From positions 767,898 through 831,897 of the forward strand of contig AZLU01000001.1 of assembly GCA_002224055.1 (NCBI GenBank): a stretch of 64,000 nucleotides of DNA, written 5' to 3'. The position numbers and the translations under genes are program-made. Below are positions 37,559 through 47,469 of the stretch, one piece after another. Below the pieces are notes generated by a model, which was not told the origin of the DNA, searched no databases, and was given only the letters and a program-made list of their open reading frames with translations. The DNA comes from Pezizomycotina sp. ARF18. Its lineage: Eukaryota > Ascomycota. How positions within the stretch are numbered: position 1 is the stretch's first letter; every line of letters starts with the position of its first letter.

Positions 37559-37574
37559 GCATAGAGCTCTATGC
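37559..37574. repeat. 16-bp perfect palindrome
   Basis: GCATAGAGCTCTATGC, two-fold symmetric without a spacer, in non-coding DNA. It could be a dimeric factor site. Confidence 0.6.
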
Positions 37575-38027
37575 TATGAACAATTCCTTACGGGGATCAA
37601 AATTGACCAAGTCGTTAAATAATTTAATTCAAATGTTCTCTCCTGGTGTTCACGTCGGGTTTTTTATTTTATGTTATTTTATTTTGCTTCCAGGGTCGAA
37701 ACTGTTGATGCGTGAAGTTCCACGGAGTAGATATTGTGGTTTGCTAGCTTACACTTATAATATAAAATGTAGCCCCTACCGTGATTAAATAAGAGGCAGT
37801 AGAGAGGTCATCCATAGAATCCCTTGAGATTCAATGAACTCGACAAGCTTGAGTTAGGTTTAACAAGGATCGTGCATTTTCCTACCTACAATTGTCCTAT
37901 TTAGAACCTAGAGCACTTGTAATAACAAGAAATCGTATCCCTATTCTTTCGTTTCAACTGCACTGACCTGATAAACGAGGAGTTTCTTAAAAAAAAAATT
38001 TCTCTAATAAAAATGCTTAATTTATAG

Positions 38028-38237
38028 ATTCAAATGCCAGGAAACGAACTTGCTCACGGAGGTATGACGAGCTGGCAAGGCCACTTATACAAAACAAATC
38101 CTTAAAATGAAATACGAACGGTTGTTCTTAGAAGGTGTCGGGAAGTCAATTGATGACGCTGCTCAGAGCACGAGACCGACGAGTTCGTCAGTTTCGCTGA
38201 CGCGCAGCTTGATTGTGACCGGGAAGAAGAAGAATAA
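38028..38237 (+). pseudogene. Fragment of the same unknown gene family, copy B
   Basis: After a TTTATAG acceptor, an exon-like stretch reads RRYDELARPLIQNKSLK, then TGA overlapping an ATG, then KYERLFLEGVGKSIDDAA and, in the next frame, ETDEFVSFADAQLDCDREEEE with TAA at 38235-38237. This matches the last exon of the copy at 31777-31558 in order, length and wording, including the position of the TGA. No upstream exons matching copy A are seen, so this is likely a partial copy. Confidence 0.5.
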
Positions 38238-38337
38238 AAGGCCCCTCTTTCCTTTGTCTCGTACCCAAACCCTAGTAATTAATTTTGGCTCCTGCGGGAA
38301 AATAATAGAGAACCCTTTTAATATAAAGAAAGTTTTA

Positions 38338-38794
38338 TGAGTTCCAAAGAATTTTATCCGTGTTTCCATATTTCATGTTTTGGGCTGAGATACTGAGTGT
38401 TTCGAGGGACTTGAAAGTAGCTGACGATATAGGAGTATAAGAGCTGAATATAACAAAAAAATTGACGAAATGCAAGCCCGAGTGATATAAAGAAATACTA
38501 TTATTAAATTATATTACGATTACGCATAGAAGATTATTGCAAATTACTAGCAACGCTAAAGAAACAGGAGAAAGTAGCAAATGAAGTAAGCATCTATGTA
38601 CGTAGTAGTCTCAGTACAAAAAAAACTAGACGCGATGTTCGCTAACGTTGCGGCTACAATTTTCAAGAACAAGTTGTTTTTGCTTGATAATACTACTATA
38701 CTTGATACTAAAGATTAGTTTTCCCGCTCCTTTGCTCTTAGTAGTGAAAAGGTTGTAACTGAACATACCAATCAAATTTGAAACCAATGTCTCC
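38338..38794. other. Intergenic, no gene seen
   Basis: AT-rich spacer downstream of XLF (minus). No motif. Confidence 0.4.
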
Positions 38795-40604
38795 TCAGAA
38801 CTTCCGGTGTTTCTTAGGAGGTGCCCTTCGTTGCGCGTCTAATTTCTTCGCCAGCTCGGCTCTTTTCCTGTCCGCGGCATCTTCCATCTGTTCCGGTGAC
38901 TTTATCCGAGCAAGCCGGCTCGAACTCGACGCTTCGGCAGTTTTTTCGTGACCCTATATGATCCAAACAATCAACATACGTTGCCGTAAGAATAGAAGTT
39001 GGAAACTACCAGCTTTACCTCTTCGTCACTATCCACCTTGCGCTTGCTCGGTATTTGATCCGGATCATCATCATCTGGCGCCTTCTTCCGACCGATCGTC
39101 CGTAACACCTTACCCGTTTTCTTCGGAGCCGGAGCAGCAGGAGCTTCGTTATCTGTCGTTTCGTTGGATTTCATCTCGACGTCGTCCTCCGGCGGCGGTT
39201 TTTTGCCGCCGATCTTGCCTTTGATTGTACCAATCTTTGCCTTCGGAGGCGGCGGCGGAGCTTCGTCTGCTTCTTCGTCGGTAGTTTCGTCGTCGTCGAT
39301 CTTTGTTCTTGCTTCTGTTCGGTCGTTCATTGCCGTACGGACGAATCTACGTTTTCGCCTTTAGCCATGTCGAGGTCCTCGGGGGAATCCTGTGCGTCCT
39401 TTGGTGCTACGCGGATGCCGTGGGCATGTCCAGGTCCTCGTCATCGTCATTGGTCTGAAATAGTTAGCCATCGCCCAATTATTACATTGATGAGTATTTC
39501 ATCTATACATACCGTGTCGCCATCCTCCTTCGTCATCGGTAGAGGAGATTGTCTTGGCGGGGAAGAGCGTCTCGGCGGAGGTGTCTTCAGGCGCTTTAAA
39601 GAGTCCGTCAGTTATGATTCTCAACCAAAGTTTTCCACAGTAGTAAATAAAATCTTACCTCGAATGAGCTCTCCGATAGTAGCGTCGGCTCCCTCCTACT
39701 CGGCGCAGGTTTATCCTCTTCCGGACTCTGCTTCTCGCGCTTCTGCTTGCCCTTCCAGTTCGACCACCACTCGCTAAAACCGCTGTGCTTCAATTGAAGC
39801 TTCATGTTTACCGTACCGAAGGATTTATTAAACAGTCCGTCCTTCTGACTATTCTCGTAATCTATCTCCTTCCTCCATTTTGCCTCGTCGAACCGCACGA
39901 GCTCATCGATAGAAGTACTAAGCTTCCTTCCGGGAAAGACATTCCGCATATCGACCTTCATCTCCCTCAGCTTATCAAGCATCCGCTGGCTCGCAACATC
40001 TTTCTCCTGAATAATCGAAATCAGCGAATTCACCTGCTCCGTAAGCACCGCCCGGCCGCCAACGCGGGTAGCATCACCAGCGTAGCGAATTGATCGCGCG
40101 GCAACGGCCTCAACCGGAACTTCCATACTAAGGGCCGCAGCGGCTTGGGAAGCTCCTCCCGGGTGGTGATGAGGATCTGACAGCCTCCGTCGTCGTGGTC
40201 GGTGGACTTCCTAATGTCCAGCTCGACGTCGACGTGGCCGTGACAAGATCCGCCGCCACCCGTGAGGCCGTCGCGCAGCTTCGATAGCAGGATTCCCAGT
40301 TGGGATTCGTCGGTCGTGGGGTCGATCGAGGCTTCGCTGTCCTCTGTTATCGTTTTTTATTAGTTAATTTTGTTAACCCCATGACATCATCGCAGATGAT
40401 ACCAAAAAAAAAAAAAAAAAAAAGAAAAGAAAAAAAAGCACGAACCTGCTCTGTCGTGGATTCTGCTCTTGGAGAGGACTCGCCCAGACGTGTGTCATGT
40501 CGGTCATGTAGATGCTGTAATTTGTCGACGTGAAATCTCGGCGCAGGAACAGCGGCGGGTATGAAGCGCTGGGGACGATAGCGGAAAGGCTCCCACAGCG
40601 ACAT
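38795..40604 (-). CDS. xlf1: Non-homologous end-joining factor XLF/Nej1 (Cernunnos family)
   Basis: XLF bridges Ku and XRCC4/Lif1-ligase IV at double-strand breaks. The start ATG is at 40604-40602 (MSLWEPF). After frame changes the head reads SYPPLFLRRDF, STNYSIYMTDMTHVWA and SRIHDRA, the XLF head signature. A further head stretch has GHVDVELDIRKSTD and RPLSMEVPVEAVAARSI, then the coiled-coil stalk LTEQVNSLISIIQEKDVASQRMLDKLRE, with GTVNMKLQLKHSGFSEWW after it. A long charged tail has two IGxKKxPxDD-type elements. The last exon ends LDAQRRAPPKKHRKF with TGA at 38797-38795. A basic tail ending in Phe is the Ku-binding motif of XLF proteins. About five introns and several single-base breaks are present, e.g. 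near 39416 and 40480. Confidence 0.88.
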
Positions 40605-43079
40605 CGTGTCCCGGATTCCATGGCGGGTGGTGTCGGTACGAAGCCTGCCGGAGAAGTTAACGATCCTTGGGCGACCTGAGCCTTGAACGAGTGAGGATAA
40701 CGACAGGAAGGGAAAGGGGGAGAGGGCGACAAAAAAAAAAAAGAGTCGTGTTTCTTTTAAATATAGCGGGTTTTAGTACGTGAGGGTAAATACTAAAGCT
40801 AAAATAAAGTGTTTCTCTCGGTTCTTCGGGAGTTTATAAACTCGCTGCTTATCCCGCCCGCAACACCGCGGTTGTGAAGATTATTTTTATCCGCCTATTT
40901 TGCTTTTTTCCCTGATTAATCGCGAACTCACGTGTGTGACTCAACCTGCATCCAAGCAATTTAATTGGTCGACGACGCATCTACGATATCAAAGCTCCTT
41001 CTCGCACATTCTCCTGAATTTATAGCTCAATTCATCCTATATAAACCGAGAAAATTACTCCCATAATCGAATCTGGTTAGATGGTGATATATATCTGTGG
41101 AAGGCTTGTCCATATAATAGTGATAGTCTCATGCAGGATTTGCTTTTTAGTTATTCTCAATAATGAAATAGATACTGAGAGTTGCCTATACTGCTTGTTC
41201 AACAGACGATATAGCTCTCAGATTCGCCACATTGCCATGGAGCCGCCAAAGTTATCGACTAAACTTAAATTTGCCCAAATGATTTTAATAATATTCGCTC
41301 TTGACAACCTTGTTTACTAGTAGAGAGACTGGGTACAAGACAACTTGACAGGGTAAATATAGCAACCTCGCGTGTGCTTTCCGAGGTGCCGCCCTCGTTT
41401 ACCCCTCTTCCCCCCTCTTCATGCTACTAAAGAGAAGCGTCCGACTTAATCTGGTATCATTTCCGAAGGAGATTCAACCTGGTTCTCTAATACCGCGCAG
41501 AAATTGTCTTCGCCACTAGATCGCCAGGTGCTCTTTAGCAACAGAAGATGGGAAGTCGAAAAAGAAGGTCACAAAAGAGAAGATAACCTAAAGAACTCAC
41601 CGATGAAAATCTCTGAATTTTGGCCAAAGAGACTTTTCTCGTTGACTTTCAGAAGGATCACTTTAGAATCTCTGGAGAGCGGTAGCATTTCTCTTGTTTT
41701 CGTCTCGTCGAGTTATCTAAAATCAGTGGCGTGGCTTGGAACTGTACACCATAATATACTATTGAGAAACCACAGCTCCTTGAGGCTATGTCCTCCGTGC
41801 CTGCGGTAAATTACACAACAGCACGAATGAAAGCGAGGGATGTGGATACCGCGCAAAAGCAGGCCATTTTTCTTCGTGGATCCGTCATTTCATGGGTAGG
41901 TGCAGAACGAAAACATCTCGCAGCTAGGTCACGGAACTACATTTTCCGGCGAATTGATTCATTTGTGCTCGAAGGTTCTCCTGTATACTACTACCACTCG
42001 GGTCATAGGCTTGATCTCTAAACCTTTATTATTGCCTTGCCCAACTAAACTCGCGCATAGAGTATGTCATTGTACTTCCAATTGATATTTGAGATATACC
42101 GAACATGGTAACAGAGTATCATGAGCTTTTTTTTTTTCAACCAATTATGATGCATATAAACCCTTGCTCCTAACCCGCGCGCAACATTGGAGCGAGAGCA
42201 AGCTTCAGAACGAGCAGATCAATTTCCCCATATTTTACAAAAGCTCCTACTGATTGGTCCAAAATACCCCGCATCAACCCCAGCTCCTCCTTCGTCCTCT
42301 CATCCTTCGTCTCTTTTTGGATCCGTGCGTGAAGTCGAAAAACCCCTAGCTTTCCTATTTCACTCAAATCGTAGGAGGAAAATCGTGCCTAGACCCCCAA
42401 GACCCCTCGATCTAGATAAGGTTTTACCAACTGCTTAAATTTCCCGGTTTTCTCGCGATCGACTATCCCTTGATCCCGGCGGGAGTCGGGGGTCGGGTAA
42501 TTTACCCGCAAAGGTGCAAAAATGTAACGCACATCCCCGGATTGACGGATCGAGCGATCTCCACCTACTTAGTACAAACACCATAGATTTTTGTTTTCAT
42601 GATGGTCTGGCTGGCTTTTGATCATGAATGCGGCATTAGCGGTATGCACATCTTTCCTTATCGAATTATGTTCGATAAACTAAATTCCGATTAATTAGAA
42701 ACAGAAGTTGGAGTAATGAAAATTCCTTTCGACAAGTTGATTACTAGTGGGAACGCAAGCAGTTTGGGCCAATTACGGCTCATTGATACTAGTACCTGGC
42801 CAGCCAACAAACCAGCCGTCCGACCTTCGTCATGGTTCCAACTTTGAGTGTTTTTATTTTTTATTTTTTTATAGCTGGTGCTGTATATCAAAGGCTGGGG
42901 ATACAGCTAGTGCTTGAGTAACATTCAATTATAAAAGGCAGGAGGAAGCCCACTGTCGAGAGAATATCAAGCTTCACATTCTCAAGCATTCACCAGCAGG
43001 TTATAGCACACTCAATACATTGCACCTCTTCCTCTTAGAAACCCTACCTTTCCCTTAAACTACATCCTCACTAGACACA
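40605..43079. other. Intergenic, no gene seen
   Basis: 2.5 kb between XLF (minus) and the small secreted protein (plus), so it holds both promoters. An A11-type run is at about 40731. Open frames up to about 100 codons (41504-41809, 42187-42438) have no motif. Confidence 0.45.
42930..42936 (+). promoter_or_regulatory. TATA box of the small secreted protein gene
   Basis: TATAAAA about 150 bp before the ATG at 43080, followed by a CA-rich and then CT-rich leader (CACAATG context). Confidence 0.55.
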
Positions 43080-43677
43080 ATGAAGGTTTCCCTTATCGCT
43101 GCTGCCGTCCTAGCAGTCGGCTTGGACCAAGTCGTCGCCCGATCTCACTGGCTTAACCCGAAGGCCGAGGTGGCCATCGCGAAGTCCTACTATTACAAGC
43201 AGATCGCGAAGATGTTCCTCGACGATGACGATGATCAAGTCCAATGCAAGAATGAATGGCAATTCCCGATGTGCTGCATGAAAGCCAAAGAGGGTAGTGC
43301 GGATGGAGGCAATGTAAGGCTTTCTTAACCCACATATGGATTACTACACGACTGTTTGGACCTCTGACAAACTGACGCTTTTTTGTTTATAAAAAAAAAA
43401 ATAGGTTTCTACGCCCCACCTGATTCCAGTGCAAGCACGCGAACGTGCCAGACGACGACGTTGATAGGGAGAAACTCAGCATGGCATGTTGCTCGCGGTG
43501 CCTCAGGATCTGGGTAAGTTTTCTTTCCCTCTCTCTCTTTTCATTCCATTCTGAGGGAATGATGGACCGACTTCTAACTCTACCGTCATTTTCTAGCCAC
43601 CGAGGTGCGGTGATTGCGACGATGTTGAGGGTAAAACCTCGAAGAGCGACAAGTTGGAGCTCAAATACCAGTTGTAA
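43080..43677 (+). CDS. Small secreted cysteine-rich protein
   Basis: Three exons (43080-43313, 43430-43513, 43597-43677) join in phase 0 without any frame change to give about 132 residues. The N-terminus MKVSLIAAAVLAVGLDQVVA is a signal peptide. The mature part has nine cysteines in the order C, CC, C, CC-x2-C, C-x2-C (QC, MCC, NC, ACCSRC, RCGDC), with Asp-rich turns DDDDD and PDDDVD. The count and order differ from hydrophobins (no C-C spacing of that type). Both introns have GTAAG donors; the second has a CTAAC branch. I recognise no family; small size, secretion and cysteines are those of effector-like or antimicrobial-type proteins, which is inference only. Confidence 0.75.
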
Positions 43678-44340
43678 GGAATGGGATTTCAGAATATTAG
43701 GACATGTATCTATAGTATGCACTTTTCTTCACTCAGGAAACGGACGTTAGGAGGGAAACCTTTTCCTCTGCCTCAGTGTATATCTTCTGATTCATCATGT
43801 ATTGCATCGATTGAAGACGGCCATTTCTTACGAATTTTATGGAGTAATAGCCATTAACGGAGAATGTGAACTGTGTTAGTACTTACAAACCGTAGCTGGC
43901 GTTAATAATCGTGTTCATGCGTGAGCAATAATAAATCTTGTTTTTCCGTTCCCACTCATCCGTTGACCACCCATGGCCCATGAGACAGGAGATAGCCCAA
44001 CTTGTGTACGTTGCATGGTTATCAGTAAGATCAACGCTGCTTGACCTGATTCCGTGCCGAGTGGAAACCCCAGAACCGTTTTGGTATGGCTTTTACCGTT
44101 TGCTTTTTCTTAAATCTCGACAGAATTTATCCAAATCAGCTACTAGTTTTCGCTTGTGACTCGTTTTATATCTTCAGGTAGAGTAACTGAAATATAAAAT
44201 ACCATTGAGTTTACTTCATTTACCGGTGATACATATATCTACAGAAAGCAGTCCTAGTTATATACACGCCGCCCAAGCTCCGGTATAATGGGAACAGCTA
44301 GTTCAAGCATCAATTAAGCACTTTAATAACTACTTAGCAT
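43678..44340. other. Intergenic, no gene seen
   Basis: Convergent spacer between the small secreted protein and the next minus-strand gene. Confidence 0.45.
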
Positions 44341-45471
44341 CTAAATTACTTGTAGCTTTCGTGACCCATCCATCCTTAACCGCTCTCCGCTCAAAACCCT
44401 TTGATCAGCCGCTTTATTCGGATAAGCATACCTGCGACCCTTACTCGTTTTCAAATCAGTTCTCAGTAACTCCGTAATATTTATCATGAAATCTCTCCCT
44501 CGCTGATGAAGCTTTGGATCGTATCGGGCCGTGAAGGCCTTAAGCGGGATTTGACGACGTTATGTCCGTTGAGCAGCGAAAGACTATTTTCGATCGCTTC
44601 TTCCCTAGCGTCATGCATCGGCAGCGGATCTTGGCGAGGATATCCTTGCGCACGTCCCTGTTCAGAAGGTTCTTTTCCGCGGCAATTCGAGATATCCTGC
44701 GGACTTCATTAAGCTACTGAACTTTTTGAGGAGTTGCTCGGCGTACTTTCGCTTAAAGACGCTGCGCTGTTCGGATTACCCTCATTGGGGGAGTTCCCCG
44801 GAACGGGCTTGTGGCTGGCCTTCTCTTGCGTCGCGGCCCACTTGAGCCAGTCTGTATTCCTAAAGTTCTCTTCCTCAACGAGCCGTGTGGTCTCTCCTGT
44901 CACGTCGAACGGAAGATTATGACCGCTGCGCCACTCTTTCATCGTATCGCGGAGCAGCGTGATTATAGACCGCCCATGCGCCTCTTCGAGATCTTCTAAT
45001 CCCTGAAAACCCTGCTTAAACTCCAACTGCACATGCATTGTAGCATCCATCGCCCGTTTCCAACCCCGCGCATAAGAAATCAAGTGTAATCCTTCGATAT
45101 ACCTATCCAACCCCGACAAAATGGCCTCCACGCCGACATAATCAGAGTACCAAAATCCGCTATTACCGGTCAACTTTACGATCTTGTAGAGTTTAGCATT
45201 GTCATCGATGAAGTCTTCGAAGACTCCGGGGAACGCTGGGTTCTCCCGTGGCCACGAGTTTATAATTCTAAGGCCATCGTTCACGGCGGCGACTACTGGA
45301 TTGATTAGCGACCAGTAGAATACTCTCGTGCTCTCGATCTGCTCCAAATGGTTTCCTCGGATGGCATCAACGAGGCCGCTGAAAGGCCATCATAGGTGTC
45401 CGCTAGGACATAATTATTTGAAAGGGATAGGCCGTAGGTGAAAAATAGGAATAACGCTGTATTGAACTTCA
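44341..45471 (-). CDS. Secreted protein of unknown family (frame-broken)
   Basis: ATG at 45471-45469 begins MKFNTALFLFFTYGLSLS, a signal peptide, followed by NYVLADTYDGLS. After one frame change an open 212-codon stretch (to 44709) reads LVDAIRGNHLEQIESTRVFYW, with Trp/Tyr-rich blocks such as NSGFWYSDYVGVEAILSGLDRYI. It then becomes Ser/Pro/Asn-rich. Coding sense continues past the apparent stop in other frames: VRRISRIAAEKNLLNRDVR, EEAIENSLSLLNGHNVVKSR, and YDPKLHQRGRDFMINITELL to a TAG at 44343-44341. No domain recognised. The mix of a structured helical N-part and a second helical C-part suggests a two-domain secreted protein. It neighbours the small cysteine-rich protein, but no link is shown. 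Confidence 0.6.
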
Positions 45472-46101
45472 TATTGATTCCGAGAAACCCTTTTAACTGC
45501 TCAGGGTTTAAGATAATTAAATGGGATTCTAGCCAAAATACACCTGCACCGAGAGCTTCCTATATATTATGCATTCAAAGCATCGTGGTTCTGAGACAGT
45601 TCCCTCTAAAAATTCGGATGTTTCACGCGGATTGCCTCTTACGCCAGACGCCGAAGACATCCGAGAATAATTCTCGTGGGTGCGACGTGGGACAGCAAGA
45701 AAAACCTTAAACTAGCTCATAGACATTTTTTCCATCGTGCCACTAATGACTCCCGATCCATCCACCTCTCCAACTTTGCAAGTTGATCCACCGGATAGTC
45801 GAGTCGCACAAAAAAGCTGGCAGTAAGTTTGGATATCGAGAACGACCCTGTGGTAGTAGTATTAAATGTGTAGGTTTTATTTCGTTGGTGTCCGGAATAA
45901 AATAGACAAGTATTGAACAATCCTCTCGTTAAAGAAAGATAAACCCGAAAGAACAGAAAAGAAAGACGAAGGAAAATGCAAAAAATTGAAAAGAACTCCC
46001 GTGAATTTCCCTTTAGAAGTAACAATACAGTGGTTTTAAAAGTGGGAAAGATTAAAAGAAAGGCAAAAAAGAACGTCAAAAGGAATCCTCCGTGTAATTG
46101 A
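45472..46101. other. Intergenic, no gene seen
   Basis: Spacer between two minus-strand genes; the 120-codon frame at 46079-45717 is Phe/Leu-rich and lies in the 3' region of eL34. Confidence 0.45.
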
Positions 46102-46939
46102 TCATTTCTTCTTCTGGTTGGCTTCCTTGAGGACCTAGAGATTGTTTGCCGTGTACTGTCAATATATATTCACTTTGGAGCAAGCACAGGGAGATTGGAT
46201 TGTCTTTGGCGCACCTTCTTGACGATCTTCTGCTCTTCGATTAGGAACGCCCTGACGATTCTGTCTTGGACGCAGTTTCCGCAGCGCGATCCACCATAGG
46301 CACGAGAAACGGTCTTCTTGGGACGGGAGATTTGCGAGTATTCGCGGGGTCGTAAAGCAGGATCTAATTTTGTGGACCATCAGTTTTCAATATTCCTCAA
46401 ATCCCGTTTTCATATCGGTTTGTCCTCCTAGAAAGCTGAGCTCTTCCCCAAGTTCCAAGCTATTGTCGGCAACTTTACACCCGCCCACTCTTCCCCCATC
46501 CGTCCATCTGTTCGTGTCGAATTCAAAAAGGCTGAAATATCACTCACTCCTGGAAGCTTAATTTTGCAGTCGCCGCATTTTGGTGCCGTTCCGCGCTTCT
46601 TGACGTGGAGGTATCGAAGGTTTCCACCGGGGGTCTTGATGACACGAACGCGGTTGCTTCGGGTGTTGTATCTGCAGAATTTGATATCCCAAGTCAATCA
46701 TCCAGTCTCCTCAAAAAATCCCTATCACAATCTCAGATCTTTGTCGTGATTCTTCTGTCTCCGCGACTTCGATTCCATAGACAAACGCAGCGGTCGAGAG
46801 GTACTCACGGTTTCTTCTCCTCTGTTCAAGTTGTTAGTATAGCTTCAGCTAAGAAAAAGCTCTGGACAGGATGAAAAGCGTCCTTCAAAGCAAGTAGGGT
46901 CGATAGATACGTACGTAAGTCAAGCGTGACGAAGCCATT
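46102..46939 (-). CDS. rpl34: 60S ribosomal protein eL34
   Basis: Large-subunit ribosomal protein. Small exons on the minus strand give MASSRLTY (46939-46916), then RRRNP (about 46824-46810), [20 protein letters not shown] and [20 protein letters not shown] (to about 46548). The exon at 46363-46215 gives [43 protein letters not shown] in pieces that match the family, and after an 80-bp intron (46214-46135) the end is [10 protein letters not shown] with TGA at 46104-46102. The four cysteines CGDC...CGNC of the zinc site are intact. Two exon joints are out of phase by one base, each at a GG that should be GGG on the plus strand (46809-46810, 46360-46361). Many introns at the 5' end are typical of fungal ribosomal protein genes. 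Confidence 0.92.
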
Positions 46940-47469
46940 TTAGATGCTGTTGTTTGATGGGATTGGAGGTGTTTCGTGTATTACGGTGGTGGTCGTGAAG
47001 GTGTACAATTTTGGTTGTCGTGATGCTTTCGGGTGGCTCTTGGATATTCAAAAATTTTGTTTTTTCCCTTTCGCTTACTCTTTTTTCCTCACCCTGTAAT
47101 TTTTGCTTGGTTTGGTTCGAGTGTGGTAAATTTGAGTGTGGAGGGCTTGTGCCCTAACAAGGAAAAAAAAAAAAAGAAAAAGAGTATGCTGATCAGCCTA
47201 TAAAGCATGTGATTGTGATTAGTCAGGATCTCATTAGCTTGGCGTTTTCGGTAATTGCCGTCAAGCTACTCTACTGCACGCAACTTATATGACTAAAAAT
47301 TAAATTTTTTTCTTTCGGCAAAACCTTAAGAATTTTCCTACTTTATTAGCCACTCCATCTTTCTCATCTCGAAAACATCTCACAGTGTCCCTTCGTTCAT
47401 TGTTTACACGGCATATCGAAAACAAAACTCGCGTCAGTATCTATAACGAAGTGATTCGTCGTGTTACAA
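46940..47469. promoter_or_regulatory. Divergent promoter region, eL34 (minus) and PRP8 (plus)
   Basis: 530 bp shared by two essential, divergently transcribed genes. It contains a T-rich tract near 47060-47090 on the eL34 side and an A13-type run at about 47163-47175. No specific site claimed. Confidence 0.55.

Larger units (their letters stand above)
34958..38027. other. Gene-poor DNA
   Basis: The first 250 bases are the lectin promoter. Beyond that no gene is convincing. The 108-codon minus frame 36240-35914 and the 103-codon plus frame 37113-37424 lack motifs. A 16-bp palindrome at 37559 is listed separately. Confidence 0.4.
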
